A stretch of DNA of 64,000 nucleotides from Ascaphus truei (GCA_036426205.1 CM071573.1:74061500-74125499), one strand, 5' to 3'; positions 33,168-44,173 are shown, counted from the first letter of the stretch. The notes: generated by a model from the letters alone, not told the origin. Made by a program: numbers and translations.

Positions 33168-34231
33168 GTTTATCAAATGACCAAGAGTAGTCACAAAAAA
33201 GATTCCCACTGATTTGCACACAGCCTAAATTACAAAAGACAATATTTGAGGGAACTAATTAGTCCCAGCATACATATGAGCAGCAACCAGGGGGATAGAA
33301 ATCAAAAATATAAAATTTTCTTAATTACTAATAACTCTTCTAGTGAAAAAATATATACTAATAAAATCATTTAAAACCACTGAAGTATGCCTATTCAGGA
33401 CATTCATAAATATATGCGTGCGTATATCCTTGTTTCAGTGACGCATAATGTTGTATTAAAATACCCTATAATACGTACGATGAAGTGTCACTGATATCAA
33501 AATATATTGTATGACACTACAGATAGTAAATTAAGGTAAGTATATGCTTGTTCACAAAACATAAGAGCAAGAACAAACCATCACAGAAACTGTTATTGGT
33601 GACAAATCACAGTAAGGTAAATGTGGTCAGATAATCTGTAATATACACACAAGTACTCCCTATGATGTAAATAGGGTAATACATGAATATGGAAAGGAAG
33701 ACGTCATGTAATAGTTGACTTCCTCAAAATCGTGTTTACCCTAATGTATCAGTAGGTACAGATCACACAGCATGTGTCCCCAAAAATGAACCAGTAGTAA
33801 CAAAAACGACATGAACTGTCACATACATATGTGCACTTGCATGTACGAGGCTGAAACGTATCTAGTAAATGGCTATGGCAGCCATACAAGGGGTTAATCA
33901 CTTGTTGCACAAACAGCACTATATTATGTGTGTTCTATGATTGGGGTAGCTTAGTACTTGTAGAGCTACATATTAATCCCTACGGATAGCGGAATTCATA
34001 CAACCGTTTGTCCGTTTGTCCGGTGTCTGCTTTAGGTCTACTTTAGGTCTTGCCCGCATACTACTCCGAACCGGTTGATGTCATCAATCAGTGCGTTTCT
34101 ATCCCCCCTGGTTGCTGCATCATATGTATGCTGGGACTAATTAGTTCCCTCAAATATTGTCTTTTGTAATTTAGGCTGTGTGCAAATCAGTGGGAATCTT
34201 TTTTGTGACTACTCTTGGTCATTTGATAAAC
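33168..34231. mobile_element. Foldback element with ~135-bp near-identical arms
   Basis: 33168-33301 and 34096-34231 are inverted copies differing by about two single-base indels. Arms start GTTTATCAAATGACCAAGAG. The 794-base interior is AT-rich with no recognised coding sequence; it holds GGCTGAAACGTATCTAGTAA, a motif class also found in other foldbacks here. Target duplication not identified. Confidence 0.8.
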
Positions 34232-34239
34232 TACCATGT

Positions 34240-34815
34240 TACTTATCCAGGGGCAGGCAGGCCTAAATCGGCAGTTGGAGTGTCATACCTGGGGGGGGAG
34301 GATACTGACTGGGTCACATGTTAATGTGTGATGCCTGTCAGTACCTGGACCTGCCCTGTTATGAGGCAGGGTTACAAGCCCTTCCCCCCGGGTATTAAAG
34401 CTGACACTCCACCAAATTGAGGTTTTTGATTATGGGACATTGTGATCCCCTTTTCCCTACCAGAGGTTTAAGGAGATTAAGGAGGAGCTCTTGGGGCCTC
34501 AAGCCCTTGGGGTCTTCTCCAGGACTGGAGGATGATCTTGCTGTTGTACAATAAAACTGGCGTTGGACCAACTATGGTGTGTGGTTATTGGAATGGAGTA
34601 TTACCTGTGGGGACCATCCTGCATCCAGCAGGATCCTCATGGGATGGAGGCGCTGCACAGTAAGAACCATGAGAAAGCAGCCCTGTTGTGCTTCCCAAAC
34701 TCCAACCGCGGAGCAACTCAGACCTCTGAACCAGCAGGTGATCGCAGTACCCCGGGAAACATCCATGTAGTGGCCAGATCTTCCGTGGCAAGGGGGGAAA
34801 CGGTGCAATACTATT
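34240..34815 (+). mobile_element. LTR-like block, boundaries unresolved
   Basis: Contains GGGTATTAAAGC (TATA-like, near 34397) followed by CAATAAAACTGG (polyadenylation-like, near 34550). It has C/G-rich flanks and a non-coding texture typical of LTRs in this window. Paired TG...CA ends and a target duplication could not be found. Overlapping frames near 34563-34817 on both strands have no recognised domain. Confidence 0.3.
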
Positions 34816-34958
34816 AGAATAGTGATATATTATATAATATATATATATATATTATATATATATTATATCTATATATAATATATATATATACGAGATAATA
34901 GATATATTATATCTATAGACCAATGGAAATATTTATATATATATATATATATATATAG
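34816..34958. repeat. TA-rich low-complexity DNA
   Basis: Interrupted TATATA and TATTATA runs with self-complementary stretches. Confidence 0.9.
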
Positions 34959-37527
34959 CAAATGGAAATATTACTGTGGCTCATTTGCATGTCTTAGACA
35001 GGTCTGCAACCCCGCCTCTCATCATTATCACCCAGCACACAGTGCTTCCACTGCAGCAAGGGATTCTGTGAAATGACATACAAATGAGCACACAGTGCCA
35101 CCTTTTGCTTCAAAACCATATAATATGGTCCCCTAGAAGCTTATGCTTGCTGCATGGTCACAGCTTTGAGCACAGCCTGGGTTAATAGCCAGTAAACCCA
35201 CCCACAGACCTTAATGGGTCTCATCAGTGTGAGGTTGGTTATACTGGCTTAGCAAAATGAAGCAGGGATGGGTTTTACAACACTTAGTTAAGTTATGGTG
35301 GGTAAAAAAAGTGACAAAAACCCTTCACAGTAAAGCTATATATTACATTTCACCCTTTTGGAACTCTGAGTACCTGTCTATTAGTACAGGAACAATAGCA
35401 GTGACTTCTAGTAATACAGGTCGCAACAGTAACCATAAAAGTGGCAAACTCATGATGTTTAAAAATGTGGCAAGCGAAAACCTTTGATGTGCACATGGAC
35501 GAAATGCATTCTGGATACTGTAAACTACATCTACTTATACGTAAGTGCCTTGTCCCTGGATATATATATATATATATAAAGGATTACAGCTGTGATCAAA
35601 AATACCAGCACAGAACAGGAGTATAAAAATAATAAAGTATTAAGTCCAACATCGCAAACATATAGCCTTTATTATTATTTCATTACCTGAAGGATTCAAA
35701 TTTGAACAGAAAATGTGCCCATCTCTACTCATTAAGAACTTCAGTAATTGTAAAATGGCCAGTTTATATTGTATTACGTGGCTGTGCTGAGTGATCTCCC
35801 CATGTATGTTATGTTAGTTCAGTTTAAAATAAAACATTGTATGACTTGTGCTGTATGTTTATTCGCACGGAATGGGTGATTTCAATAGACGTGATATTTC
35901 AGAAGCAGAAAAACCTACAGAATACAGAGATCGCAAAAAAAAATTCTGCTCCTCATTGCCTAGTTGAATCGCACATTTTGACATGTTCAGTAGCACAGCT
36001 ACTAGAATAAGCCCCACACACCTCACAGGTAACAAAGTAAAAGCAGAATTCCAATAAATATATTCATGTATTGAACAACAGAAGACGCAACATAAATAAT
36101 CCAGTACAACTGCAACAATGTAAAGTCTTCTTCCAATTGAATTGTGTGTTTCTAAAAGTGTGTATCCTAGATGATCAGAGGTTATTAACTGCGATATAAA
36201 AACACCAATGCAACTCATTGTTTTCAAGAATGAAAAATTGTAGCATCTGTAAAATTGGCGTTACCTTATGGGAAACTACGTGAATTATCATCTAAATTCC
36301 TTAAAGGTGTTTCTAGCATGCAGACGTGTCTCCATTGTGTGTTTGCCCGCCTGTAAAAAAAATATATATAATGTTCCGAGTTCCTAAATGGTACATGCTG
36401 CGGACAATAAATGAATACATGTAACACAAGATGGGACAAGATACACAAATACAACATTCAACAAACTGTAATTATTAGACAGGACCAGACAGAAAAGTCA
36501 GCAATGCTGTGTTTAAGTCCAAGGTATTAAAAATAATCTGAATTTTATATTTAAAAAAAAAAACATGGAAATGTGAAACGGAGGTCAGACGTATATTTAT
36601 CATTCACATAGCAGCAGAGCACCATCTGTCATACGGCCATGTGAGGAAGATTAGAGATAAATGTCCTTGTCCTTTGTAAAATACATTTTCTGCAGCTGCA
36701 TGACGTATTGTGGTGTACTAGGTAGAAAAAAAAGACAGGACTGTATGCGTACAGTATGTGAATTCTCTACATGCAAATAAATGCCAGGGATATACTGTAC
36801 ACTGACTCGCTGTCACATGGGACAGAACGTCTGGCTGCATCTGTACAACTACAAACCCTCCTGCTCTGGGCACTTAAATAGGTAAATTGTAGTTCCTTTG
36901 TCAATGTGGAATACAGGAGTTGACAGACAAGTGAACAGCTCTTACGGACGCACCATGACACAACATGCAATGTATTATATGCAAAGATCATTTTACAGAG
37001 ATTTTAGTAGCAATATTTTAAACATGTATAATTCATACTAAATACAGCAAGAACACCTGATTGTTATTGCTCATATTAATAGCTTGTTTTTAGGATTATT
37101 TTGCACAATTTAATATTTTTGCAGTTTAATGAATAGGCATCAATACATTAGCTCAAATATATATAATAATTGTTTGTTCTTGTAATCTTGTATCTTAAAG
37201 ACAAGCTATAGACATTTTGAATATGAGTTTATGAGACAGCCTTTCGTTCGCTTCAGGAAACAGGAGGTAGCCATCTTGGATTTCTGGTGCTGTTTGTAAT
37301 ACTGAAATCATCAGGTTCAGAGAGGCACTGTATTACATCCCTAGCTAATTCCTCACGGTTATCGTTACAAATGAACACAAGCTTGCCCTTTCTCTTTTTG
37401 CATGTATTATAATTAAAGCACCGGTAAAAGAAGGGAAGTAGATGACATGTTGGTGCTGCTACCAAAATCTGGAAGCCCTTTTCTTACCCCCAACTTCACA
37501 AAATGGCCTTCTCCTCCAGTCTCCAAT
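34959..37527. other. AT-rich DNA, no gene
   Basis: Contains a (TA)n run at about 35560-35578 and a right-end fragment of the TAGAGATGGGC hAT family at about 35690-35727 (ending GTGCCCATCTCTA). The remainder shows only short open frames. Confidence 0.5.
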
Positions 37528-37531
37528 TTGA

Positions 37532-39270
37532 TGTAACGGGTATTCCACCCCACCCAATCTCATATGTAGTGTGGGTGAGTAGAACATGTAGTGTTACCGG
37601 TGTGGTGCGTATACCTGCAGGCTCACAGGAGGTCTGAGCCTCCGCTAATGAGAGCCTGGGGTGAATCCTCTGGAACGGATCTTCTTCAGCGCCTCCACCT
37701 ATGTAGGATTCTAGGGAAGTGTAGAATGACCCTACATAGGAACCAAATAGAACTACACACACAGTGATTATATATAACTACTTTACTTACAAATAATATA
37801 ATAATAACCAGTGTCCCTCTCACGAGGAGACACTGACAGTGACGTCTCGCAGGACGATTCCCCGACACCAGGTGATCCCAACCAGTGTCCCAAGAACCCC
37901 ACCCAATGTCCCGTACTCCTACAGAGATAGTCACTGGGTGACTGCGCAGTCACTAAAACCTCTAGGCCTGTTGGTGCACATGTGATGACATAATACCTTC
38001 CGAGCACTCCGGTGCTCGGGTCAGCAACAAGCTTCTCAAAGGGTCAGACGTGCGATGCATCCGTCTGATCCTATCCAGGTGATATTCTCCAGGAACCCCA
38101 ACGAGGGTCCCACCGCTTCACGGGAACACAACCGTCTCTCGGTAACACACCGTCTCACGGGAACAGCAGCCGCCGCTATCCCTATCTATCCCAAACTAAC
38201 CCTAAAGTGACAGGAACCCTAACCTAGGGCCTGTCCCTGATGAACCGCAACCTGAGGTGACTTGGGGGAAACTCCTACGGCCTGTGGGGTTAATAACCTG
38301 CCCCACTCCCTTATCTACCCAAGTCCCTAATCCTCCCTAACATCTAGCTACTCGCTACTCCTAACAGCCTGCAGCAGACACACCGCTCTCACTGTCAGCC
38401 TGCAGACATTCACACACACTGCACACACTGCGCCCAGCACATGCAGCGACACACACACAGCTGGCAATCGTACACAGCCACCTGGATCCCGCAGCAAATC
38501 ATCCACTGCACACACGCTGTGCCTATTTGCCAGTGCGCACAGCACTCCCCGCTGTGGCACTGCCAAACCTGCACCTTACACACACTAAGGGTGACCTTCC
38601 TATCTAGGGCCGTCCCTTATCAGTTACCCACTACCCTGGTGGGGAGTTGGGGCCTACCTGGAGGTGAGGGTACCTATCTGGATGCAGGAGCTGCACTCAC
38701 TCCCTGCATCCTTCCTTCCCCTTCAGCTCCGCTGCTCCAACTAACTAACTCATGCACAGCCCGGGAAATGTATCTCTTTTCCCGGGCTGAGCTTCCTCCA
38801 GCCCTATTGGCCACTATCAGGCACCTGGTGCCTGTCTCCCTATGCCTCCTGGGAGTTGTAGTTCCCAGGAGGCTGCTATAGCGTTGGGGCCGCGTGCGCG
38901 CTTCTCCTGCGCATGCGCGAACTACTAATAGCCGCCGCAACCCTTCCTGAGCTGTCCCTACCAGCCCTGCGCATGCGCGACTCTGCCCTGTCTCTGGGGC
39001 TCTTCCTGCCCTCGCGCGATCACTGCGCATGCGCGAGTCTCTCCGCAATGGTGGCACCCTGCTCTGCGGCCGCCGGGACCTTAGAGACGCGATCGCGGCC
39101 TTAGCAACGGCCCGATCGCGTCCCCGGCAACCGGCCGCAGGCAGGAGAAGCCGCGCTGCTCCCTGCTCCAGCCCCCACCCTTGGAAGCAGCCGTCGGGTT
39201 TTTCAGTACCCGCGATCGAGCTGCGCCAGGGAAGGGGGGTCTCCAGGAGCTGCTGGGGACCAGGGTTACA
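37532..39270 (-). repeat. 3' LTR of the retrotransposon (1739 bp)
   Basis: In element orientation it begins at 39270. A CpG-rich U3 start (38880-39250) contains three TGCGCATGCGC palindromes. A TATA-like TTATATATAA lies near 37770, and the last ~240 bases form R-U5. A short stem pairs CCTACATAGG-type sequences near 37700-37735. Confidence 0.88.
38907..39036. promoter_or_regulatory. Three NRF1-like palindromes in LTR U3
   Basis: TGCGCATGCGCGA occurs at about 38908-38920, 38968-38980 and 39024-39036, spaced about 60 and 56 bases. TGCGCATGCGC is the established core recognised by the NRF1 transcription factor. They lie in the distal U3 of a CpG-rich region. Two are preserved in the other LTR (about 42983 and 43041) and the third is altered there. 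Binding is inferred. Confidence 0.6.
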
Positions 39271-41554
39271 TCTTCCCCCTTGGTGGAACTCCAACATCCT
39301 CGCTTGGATAGCAAGTATAATCAGGCACAAACATTATATAACGAAAATGCAGTACACAGAATATACAACACATGTCGAATTTACACTTCAGGTTACATTG
39401 CACTTCACACCAATTAATACCCGAGACTGGCTGAGACCATGTGTGGGGTGCCCCGAACTGAACATGTGGGGGTACCTCAATTTTGCGTCCGTGAGCCTCT
39501 CCCAGAAAAATTTCTTGGAGAGCACACTCTAAAGCTACAGTTACGGGCTCTTCGCTACTTCCTCCCCCTGGTGGAAGGAATAGCACAGTGTCTCTGAAGC
39601 AGACCTTTACCCGGTCATCCGCGGCAGGGATGCGGTAGACCAGGAGGCCAGGACCTTTCCCGCGGTCCACCACCTGGCGAATGGCACGCTCCTTTTTGGG
39701 CGTAAAGGAGGCCAGTCTCCCTGGATCTTCCTTTACACAGTCCTTGTCCCTACGGACTTGCGAGGCTTCCACTGAGAAGCGAGCACTGGGAAATGTCTCG
39801 GTTTCACCTGGCAGGGGGGAAAAAGTAGACACCTTACCCCTGCGGTGATCCACGGTGGCCAACAGGTCCTCGGGGACGCTGTCAGTTCCCACCTTGGTGA
39901 TATCGGGACCTGCCCCCAACTCTTCTGGGACAGTCCGCTCACTGACTCGAACTTCGGGAGCGTTGGATCCCAGTCCTGGGACCACTTGCGTCGGAGCACA
40001 CGGGCTCACACTCCGCTCAGGAACCGTAGTTTTGGCCTTCTTCACGGCCACCTCCATCGGAGTCTGTGGGGAACAAGGGGGTTCCTTACCACTCGGCTGG
40101 CTGACGATGAGCTTCCCTTCTTCCGGAAGGATCGGCGGTAGACACTGGTCCACTCTCTTCTCTGGACAGCTACCTTCTAATGAGGACACCTCCACCAGGA
40201 CGCGATGCAGAGGGGAGCCCTTCGCCCGGGCGACCAGACTTAAGGAGCCATCGTGCTCCGCGGTCACCTGGAGGCTCACCCCCGACACCCCTGGGGCAGT
40301 CGACTCACCCTTGTCGGCGTTAGATACTGATCCCACGCCTAGGACCGATGGTACCTCTGTATTAGGTCTGACTGACCATCGTAGGGCACACGGGCCCACA
40401 TCAGGGTCCGCAACAACGGAATACACCTCTTCCAGGGTACACGGACCCACAGCAGACTCTGTATCCTCTGCATCACCGCTGGGGTGGTTCGCCGGTAGGC
40501 GCATCACCACCGATGGGACTTCCACCTCTTCCCCGGAAGATATCATGACAGTATCCTCCGCAAGGTAGTCACCAGATTCTTCTGTAATACAGCCAGTGGT
40601 TGTGGGTACGAAGCTGGCGTGCTCCGGTACCTCCACTGCGGCCGCGCTCTTCTCCGCCAAGGGTTCACTTAGCTCCTTAGCTGGCTCTGTAGGCTGGGGT
40701 ACAATAGGCGTCAAGAAAATTGCACCGCAACAATCACATCTGGGCTCCCACGCCAGTGCTCCCCTAGAACAGTCACAGGTGGGGCTAAAGCACTGTGTAC
40801 ACGGCTCCCCATCTACCTCGGTGATCCTGAAGTCTAGTGGCACTTGGGACATGTTGGCTCCCTCGTCATAGGCTTCTTGCAAGCAGGGGACCAGGAGCAT
40901 AAGGAGATCTATTCCTGGCGCTCGCCAGGGCACATACACATTAGGGTGTATCCCCTGACAGTCTATCTCATCCTCATGCATCATCTCCTCCTCAGAGATC
41001 AGAGTGTCTATCACAGCGTCCACGTATGGTTGAAGATAACCGTGCTTGCTCCCCCTGGTGGAATCTAAAGGAAGGGCACTTTTTACAAGGGATTGGTTTT
41101 CGCTCTGCACTGAGTCACTCACATCACAGGGGAGGGACTCTGACTTTCGCGCCAAACCCGGACAGAATGTTGCGACATCTTTCTGTGCAGGCTTGCAGTC
41201 AGCAGCACGTGCGCTCTCCTGATTTGGCGGGAGACGCCATTTTGCTGGGTCGGCATAGACTAGGGGGTACCCTTCTGAGGGGCCCCCGGGCATGAACAGT
41301 GCAGACGGTGCCTCTGCCAGGCATATATCCTCAGTGTGAGTTACAACAAAAAGTATGGTTTTCCATGTGGACGTGGGATCTTGTTCCTCCTCTAAGACAC
41401 ATGCCCACGGCCACCCAGGAATTTTACACATATACTCCCGGACTTTAACCGCGGGTATAAGAGCGGGGATGCCTCCTACCGCCACTACCTGGCCAGGTTC
41501 CATATACTGCCGCAAAGCCCAGGCAAGGACCTCGTCTCTGGACTTCACAAACAT
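39266..41554 (-). CDS. Single 762-codon frame of the LTR element; possible Gag-like protein
   Basis: I do not recognise this protein with certainty. The start chosen is the first internal methionine (41554). The frame is in fact open upstream through the PBS and into the 5' LTR to 41863, which would add 103 residues. Residues about 22-80 (containing VVAVGGIPALIPAVK and a following TWKTILFVV strand) recall the N-terminal RRM-like domain of PNMA/Gag proteins; this is a weak resemblance. Residues about 252-276 form a cysteine cluster with pattern C-x2-C-x4-C-x-C-x10-C-x-C-C, not the classical CCHC knuckle. The middle and C-terminal parts are acidic, Pro/Ser/Thr-rich and probably disordered, with a basic patch (FTPKKERAIRQ). 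No protease, RT, RNase H or integrase motif is seen. The stop codon TAA is supplied by the first bases of the 3' LTR. An uninterrupted frame of this length suggests recent activity. Confidence 0.65.
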   Translation of the reverse strand: MFVKSRDEVLAWALRQYMEPGQVVAVGGIPALIPAVKVREYMCKIPGWPWACVLEEEQDPTSTWKTILFVVTHTEDICLAEAPSALFMPGGPSEGYPLVYADPAKWRLPPNQESARAADCKPAQKDVATFCPGLARKSESLPCDVSDSVQSENQSLVKSALPLDSTRGSKHGYLQPYVDAVIDTLISEEEMMHEDEIDCQGIHPNVYVPWRAPGIDLLMLLVPCLQEAYDEGANMSQVPLDFRITEVDGEPCTQCFSPTCDCSRGALAWEPRCDCCGAIFLTPIVPQPTEPAKELSEPLAEKSAAAVEVPEHASFVPTTTGCITEESGDYLAEDTVMISSGEEVEVPSVVMRLPANHPSGDAEDTESAVGPCTLEEVYSVVADPDVGPCALRWSVRPNTEVPSVLGVGSVSNADKGESTAPGVSGVSLQVTAEHDGSLSLVARAKGSPLHRVLVEVSSLEGSCPEKRVDQCLPPILPEEGKLIVSQPSGKEPPCSPQTPMEVAVKKAKTTVPERSVSPCAPTQVVPGLGSNAPEVRVSERTVPEELGAGPDITKVGTDSVPEDLLATVDHRRGKVSTFSPLPGETETFPSARFSVEASQVRRDKDCVKEDPGRLASFTPKKERAIRQVVDRGKGPGLLVYRIPAADDRVKVCFRDTVLFLPPGGGSSEEPVTVALECALQEIFLGEAHGRKIEVPPHVQFGAPHTWSQPVSGINWCEVQCNLKCKFDMCCIFCVLHFRYIMFVPDYTCYPSEDVGVPPRGKM
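39271..39281 (-). other. Polypurine tract
   Basis: Minus strand AAGGGGGAAGA lies directly upstream of the 3' LTR start TGTAAC, as required for plus-strand DNA priming. It also codes for the last residues of the long frame. Confidence 0.8.
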
Positions 41555-41612
41555 AGCGACAAAAATAGGAACGGGACAATTTAGAAAAAAATGGACAGGG
41601 CACCCCAGGTGT

Positions 41613-41630
41613 CTCTCAGCAGCGCCTCCA
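41613..41630 (-). other. Primer-binding-like site
   Basis: Two bases after the 5' LTR, the minus strand reads TGGAGGCGCTGCTGAGAG. TGG matches the complement of the CCA tRNA terminus, and TGGAGG...GAGA recalls a glutamine-tRNA complement with several mismatches. The exact tRNA is unresolved. Confidence 0.5.
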
Positions 41631-41632
41631 AA

Positions 41633-43335
41633 TGTAACGGGTATTCCACCCCACCCAATCTCATATGTAGTGTGGGTGAGTAGAACATGTAGTGTTACCG
41701 GTGTGGTGCGTATACCTGCAGGCTCACAGGAGGTCTGAGCCTCCGCTAATGAGAGCCTGGGGTGAATCCTCTGGAACGGATCTTCTTCAGCGCCTCCACC
41801 TATGTAGGATTCTAGGGAAGTGTAGAATGACTCTACATAGGAACCCAATAAGAAACTACACACACAGTGAGTTATCTATAAATACTTTTACTACAAATAA
41901 TATATATAATAACCCGTGTCCTCTCACGAGGAGACACTGACAGTGACGTCTAGCAGGACGATCCGACACCAGGTGATCCCAACCAGTGTCCCAAGAACCC
42001 CCCCCAATGTCCCGTACTCCTACAGAGATAGTCACTGGGTGACTGCGGCAGTCACTAAAACCTCTAGGCTGTGGTGCACATTGATGACATAATACTTTCC
42101 GAGCACTCGGTGCTCGGGTCAGCAACAAGCTTCTCAAAGTGCAGACGTGCGATGCATCGTCTGATTCCTATCCAGGTGATATTCTCCAGGAACCCAAAGA
42201 GGGTCCCCCCGCTTCACCGGGACACACAACCGTCTCTCGGTAACACACCGTCTCACGGGAAACAGAGACGCGCTATCCCTACTATCCCAACTAACCCTAA
42301 AGTGACAGGAAACTAACCTAGGGCCTGTCCCTGATGAACCGCAACCTGAGGTGACTGTGGGGGAAAACTCTACGGCCTGGGGTTAATAACCTGCCCCACT
42401 CCCTTATCTACCCAAGTCCCTAATCCTCCCTAACACTAGCTACTCGACTCTCCTAACAGCCTGCCAGCAGACACACACGCTCTCACTGTCAGCCTGCCGA
42501 CATTCACACACACTGCAACACTGCGCGCACATTGCAGGCACACACACACAGTGGCAATCGTACACAGCCACGTGATCCGCAGCAAATATCCACTGCACAA
42601 CACGCTGTGCCTATTTGCCAGTGCGCACAGCACTCCCCGCTGTGGCACTGCCAAACCTGCACCTTACACACACTAAGGGTGACTTCCTATCTAGGGCCGT
42701 CCTTATCAGTTACCCACTACCCTGGTGGGGAGTTGGGGCCTACCTGGAGGTGAGGGTACCTATATGGATGCAGGAGCTGCACTCACTCCTGCATCCTTCC
42801 TTCCCCTTCAGTCCGCTGCTCCAACTAACTAACTCATGCCACAGCCCGGGAATGTATCTCTTTCCGGGTGAGGGTTTCCTCCAGCCCTATTGGCCACTAT
42901 CAGGCACCGGTGCCTGTCTCCTATGCTCCTGGGAGTGTAGTTCAGGAGGATGCTATAGCGTATGGGGCGCGTCGCGTTCTCCTGCGCATGCGCGAATACT
43001 AATAGCGCCGCGCAACCCTTCCTGAGCTGGCCTACAGCCCGCGCATGCGCGACTCTGCCCTGTTCTGGGGCTCTTCCTGCCCGCGCGATCACTGATGCAT
43101 GCGCGAGTCTCTCCGCAATGGTGGGCCCCTGCTCTGCGGCCGCCGGGACCTTAGAGACGCGATCGCGGCCTTAGCAACGGCCCGATCGCGTCCCCGGCAA
43201 CCGGCCGCAGGCAGGAGAGCCGCGCTGCTCCTGCTCCAAGCCCCACCTTGGAAGCAGCCGTGGGTTTTCAGTACCCGCGATCGAGCTGCGCCAGGGAAGG
43301 GGGGTCTCCAGGAGCTGCTGGGGACCAGGGTTACA
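41633..43335 (-). repeat. 5' LTR of the retrotransposon (1703 bp)
   Basis: A copy of the 3' LTR. About 200 bases at the interior side, and most of the ~240 bases at the outer side, agree closely; the middle carries dozens of mostly single-base deletions relative to the other copy. The distribution suggests consensus errors in the assembly rather than age. Confidence 0.85.
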
Positions 43336-43339
43336 TTGA

Positions 43340-43715
43340 CATGCCAAGAAGCTACTTCTACATGTCAGGGAAGTCTTTTAACATGCATCTAATATTACAT
43401 TATATTAAGCTTGTGCCCAGTTGTCTGATCCGGACCCTTTGGAGAACTGGTTGAAGAGAACTGCTCTAAACCCTATTCATTTGAATTGAGCTCCGAGCTT
43501 TCTCCGATGTGAAGAAGCAGCTAAACAACACATTGAATAGGAGACACGGATTTCCAAGGAGAGCATGTAGATAGTTCAATAATTAAGCATATATTTAATA
43601 ATGCACCGATTCTTATCGATTCAAATATGTTTTTAGGGAAAATGGAGGCACATTGATTATGAACAATATAGTTGAAATACATATATTTATATGAAAACAT
43701 CATACTGTGAAAAGG
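43340..43715. other. No feature seen
   Basis: Unique-looking AT-rich DNA downstream of the retrotransposon. Confidence 0.4.
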
Positions 43716-44173
43716 ATCCAGAGAGCGCAGAATCAGATGAAAGACAAAAATATGCATATAGTGCAATATTGTAGTAATGATAAAGTCTTTAGTAGAATAT
43801 AGTGTTTGAACAGGAGATCAAAGACACTACTCACATGGCCCAGAATAGCTATGAACCTATAAAGGTATATTTTAGAGGGGGTTCCCTCTCCCTTCTTGGT
43901 CACTGGCAGTGGTTGATTTGTTGCAAATCTAGTTGGGGACATCTACCCATAGGTTGGATCAGGATCAGGAACCCATCTTAAGCTGTACTCTTTCCCCCGT
44001 ATGGAATCACCGTACACAAAGAAAGCAGTGTATAAACAAGACGTATTCACATAAAATAAAGTACAGTACTCTGTACTTACATAATAAAACAACATCTAAA
44101 GACTTTATTATTACTACAATATTGCACTATATGCACATTTTCGTCTTCCATATGATTCTGCGCTCCCTACATC
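43716..44173. repeat. Foldback repeat with ~79-bp arms
   Basis: 43716-43794 and 44095-44173 are inverted copies (GGATCCAGAGAGCGCAGAAT on the left; complement on the right), about 88-90% identical. The 300-base interior has no recognised gene. Confidence 0.7.

Larger units (their letters stand above)
37532..43335 (-). mobile_element. Complete non-autonomous LTR retrotransposon, 5.8 kb
   Basis: Two long direct repeats (37532-39270 and 41633-43335) bracket a 2362-base interior. Both LTRs have ends TGTAAC / GTTACA, and TTGA flanks the whole unit (37528-37531 and 43336-43339). On the minus strand a tRNA-primer-like site starts two bases after the 5' LTR and a purine tract abuts the 3' LTR, so transcription runs right to left. 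The interior carries one long open frame and nothing resembling protease, reverse transcriptase, RNase H or integrase. It must therefore rely on another element for reverse transcription. Gypsy-like origin is likely from the 4-bp duplication and primer layout but is not proven. Confidence 0.85.

Noticed and set aside
38674..39330. 218-codon minus-strand frame and several plus-strand frames in GC-rich DNA
   Set aside because: They lie in the CpG-rich LTR U3, and the equivalent frames are disrupted in the other LTR copy; no domain recognised.
39855..40568. A 237-codon plus-strand frame
   Set aside because: It is the antisense shadow of the 762-codon minus-strand frame of the LTR element.
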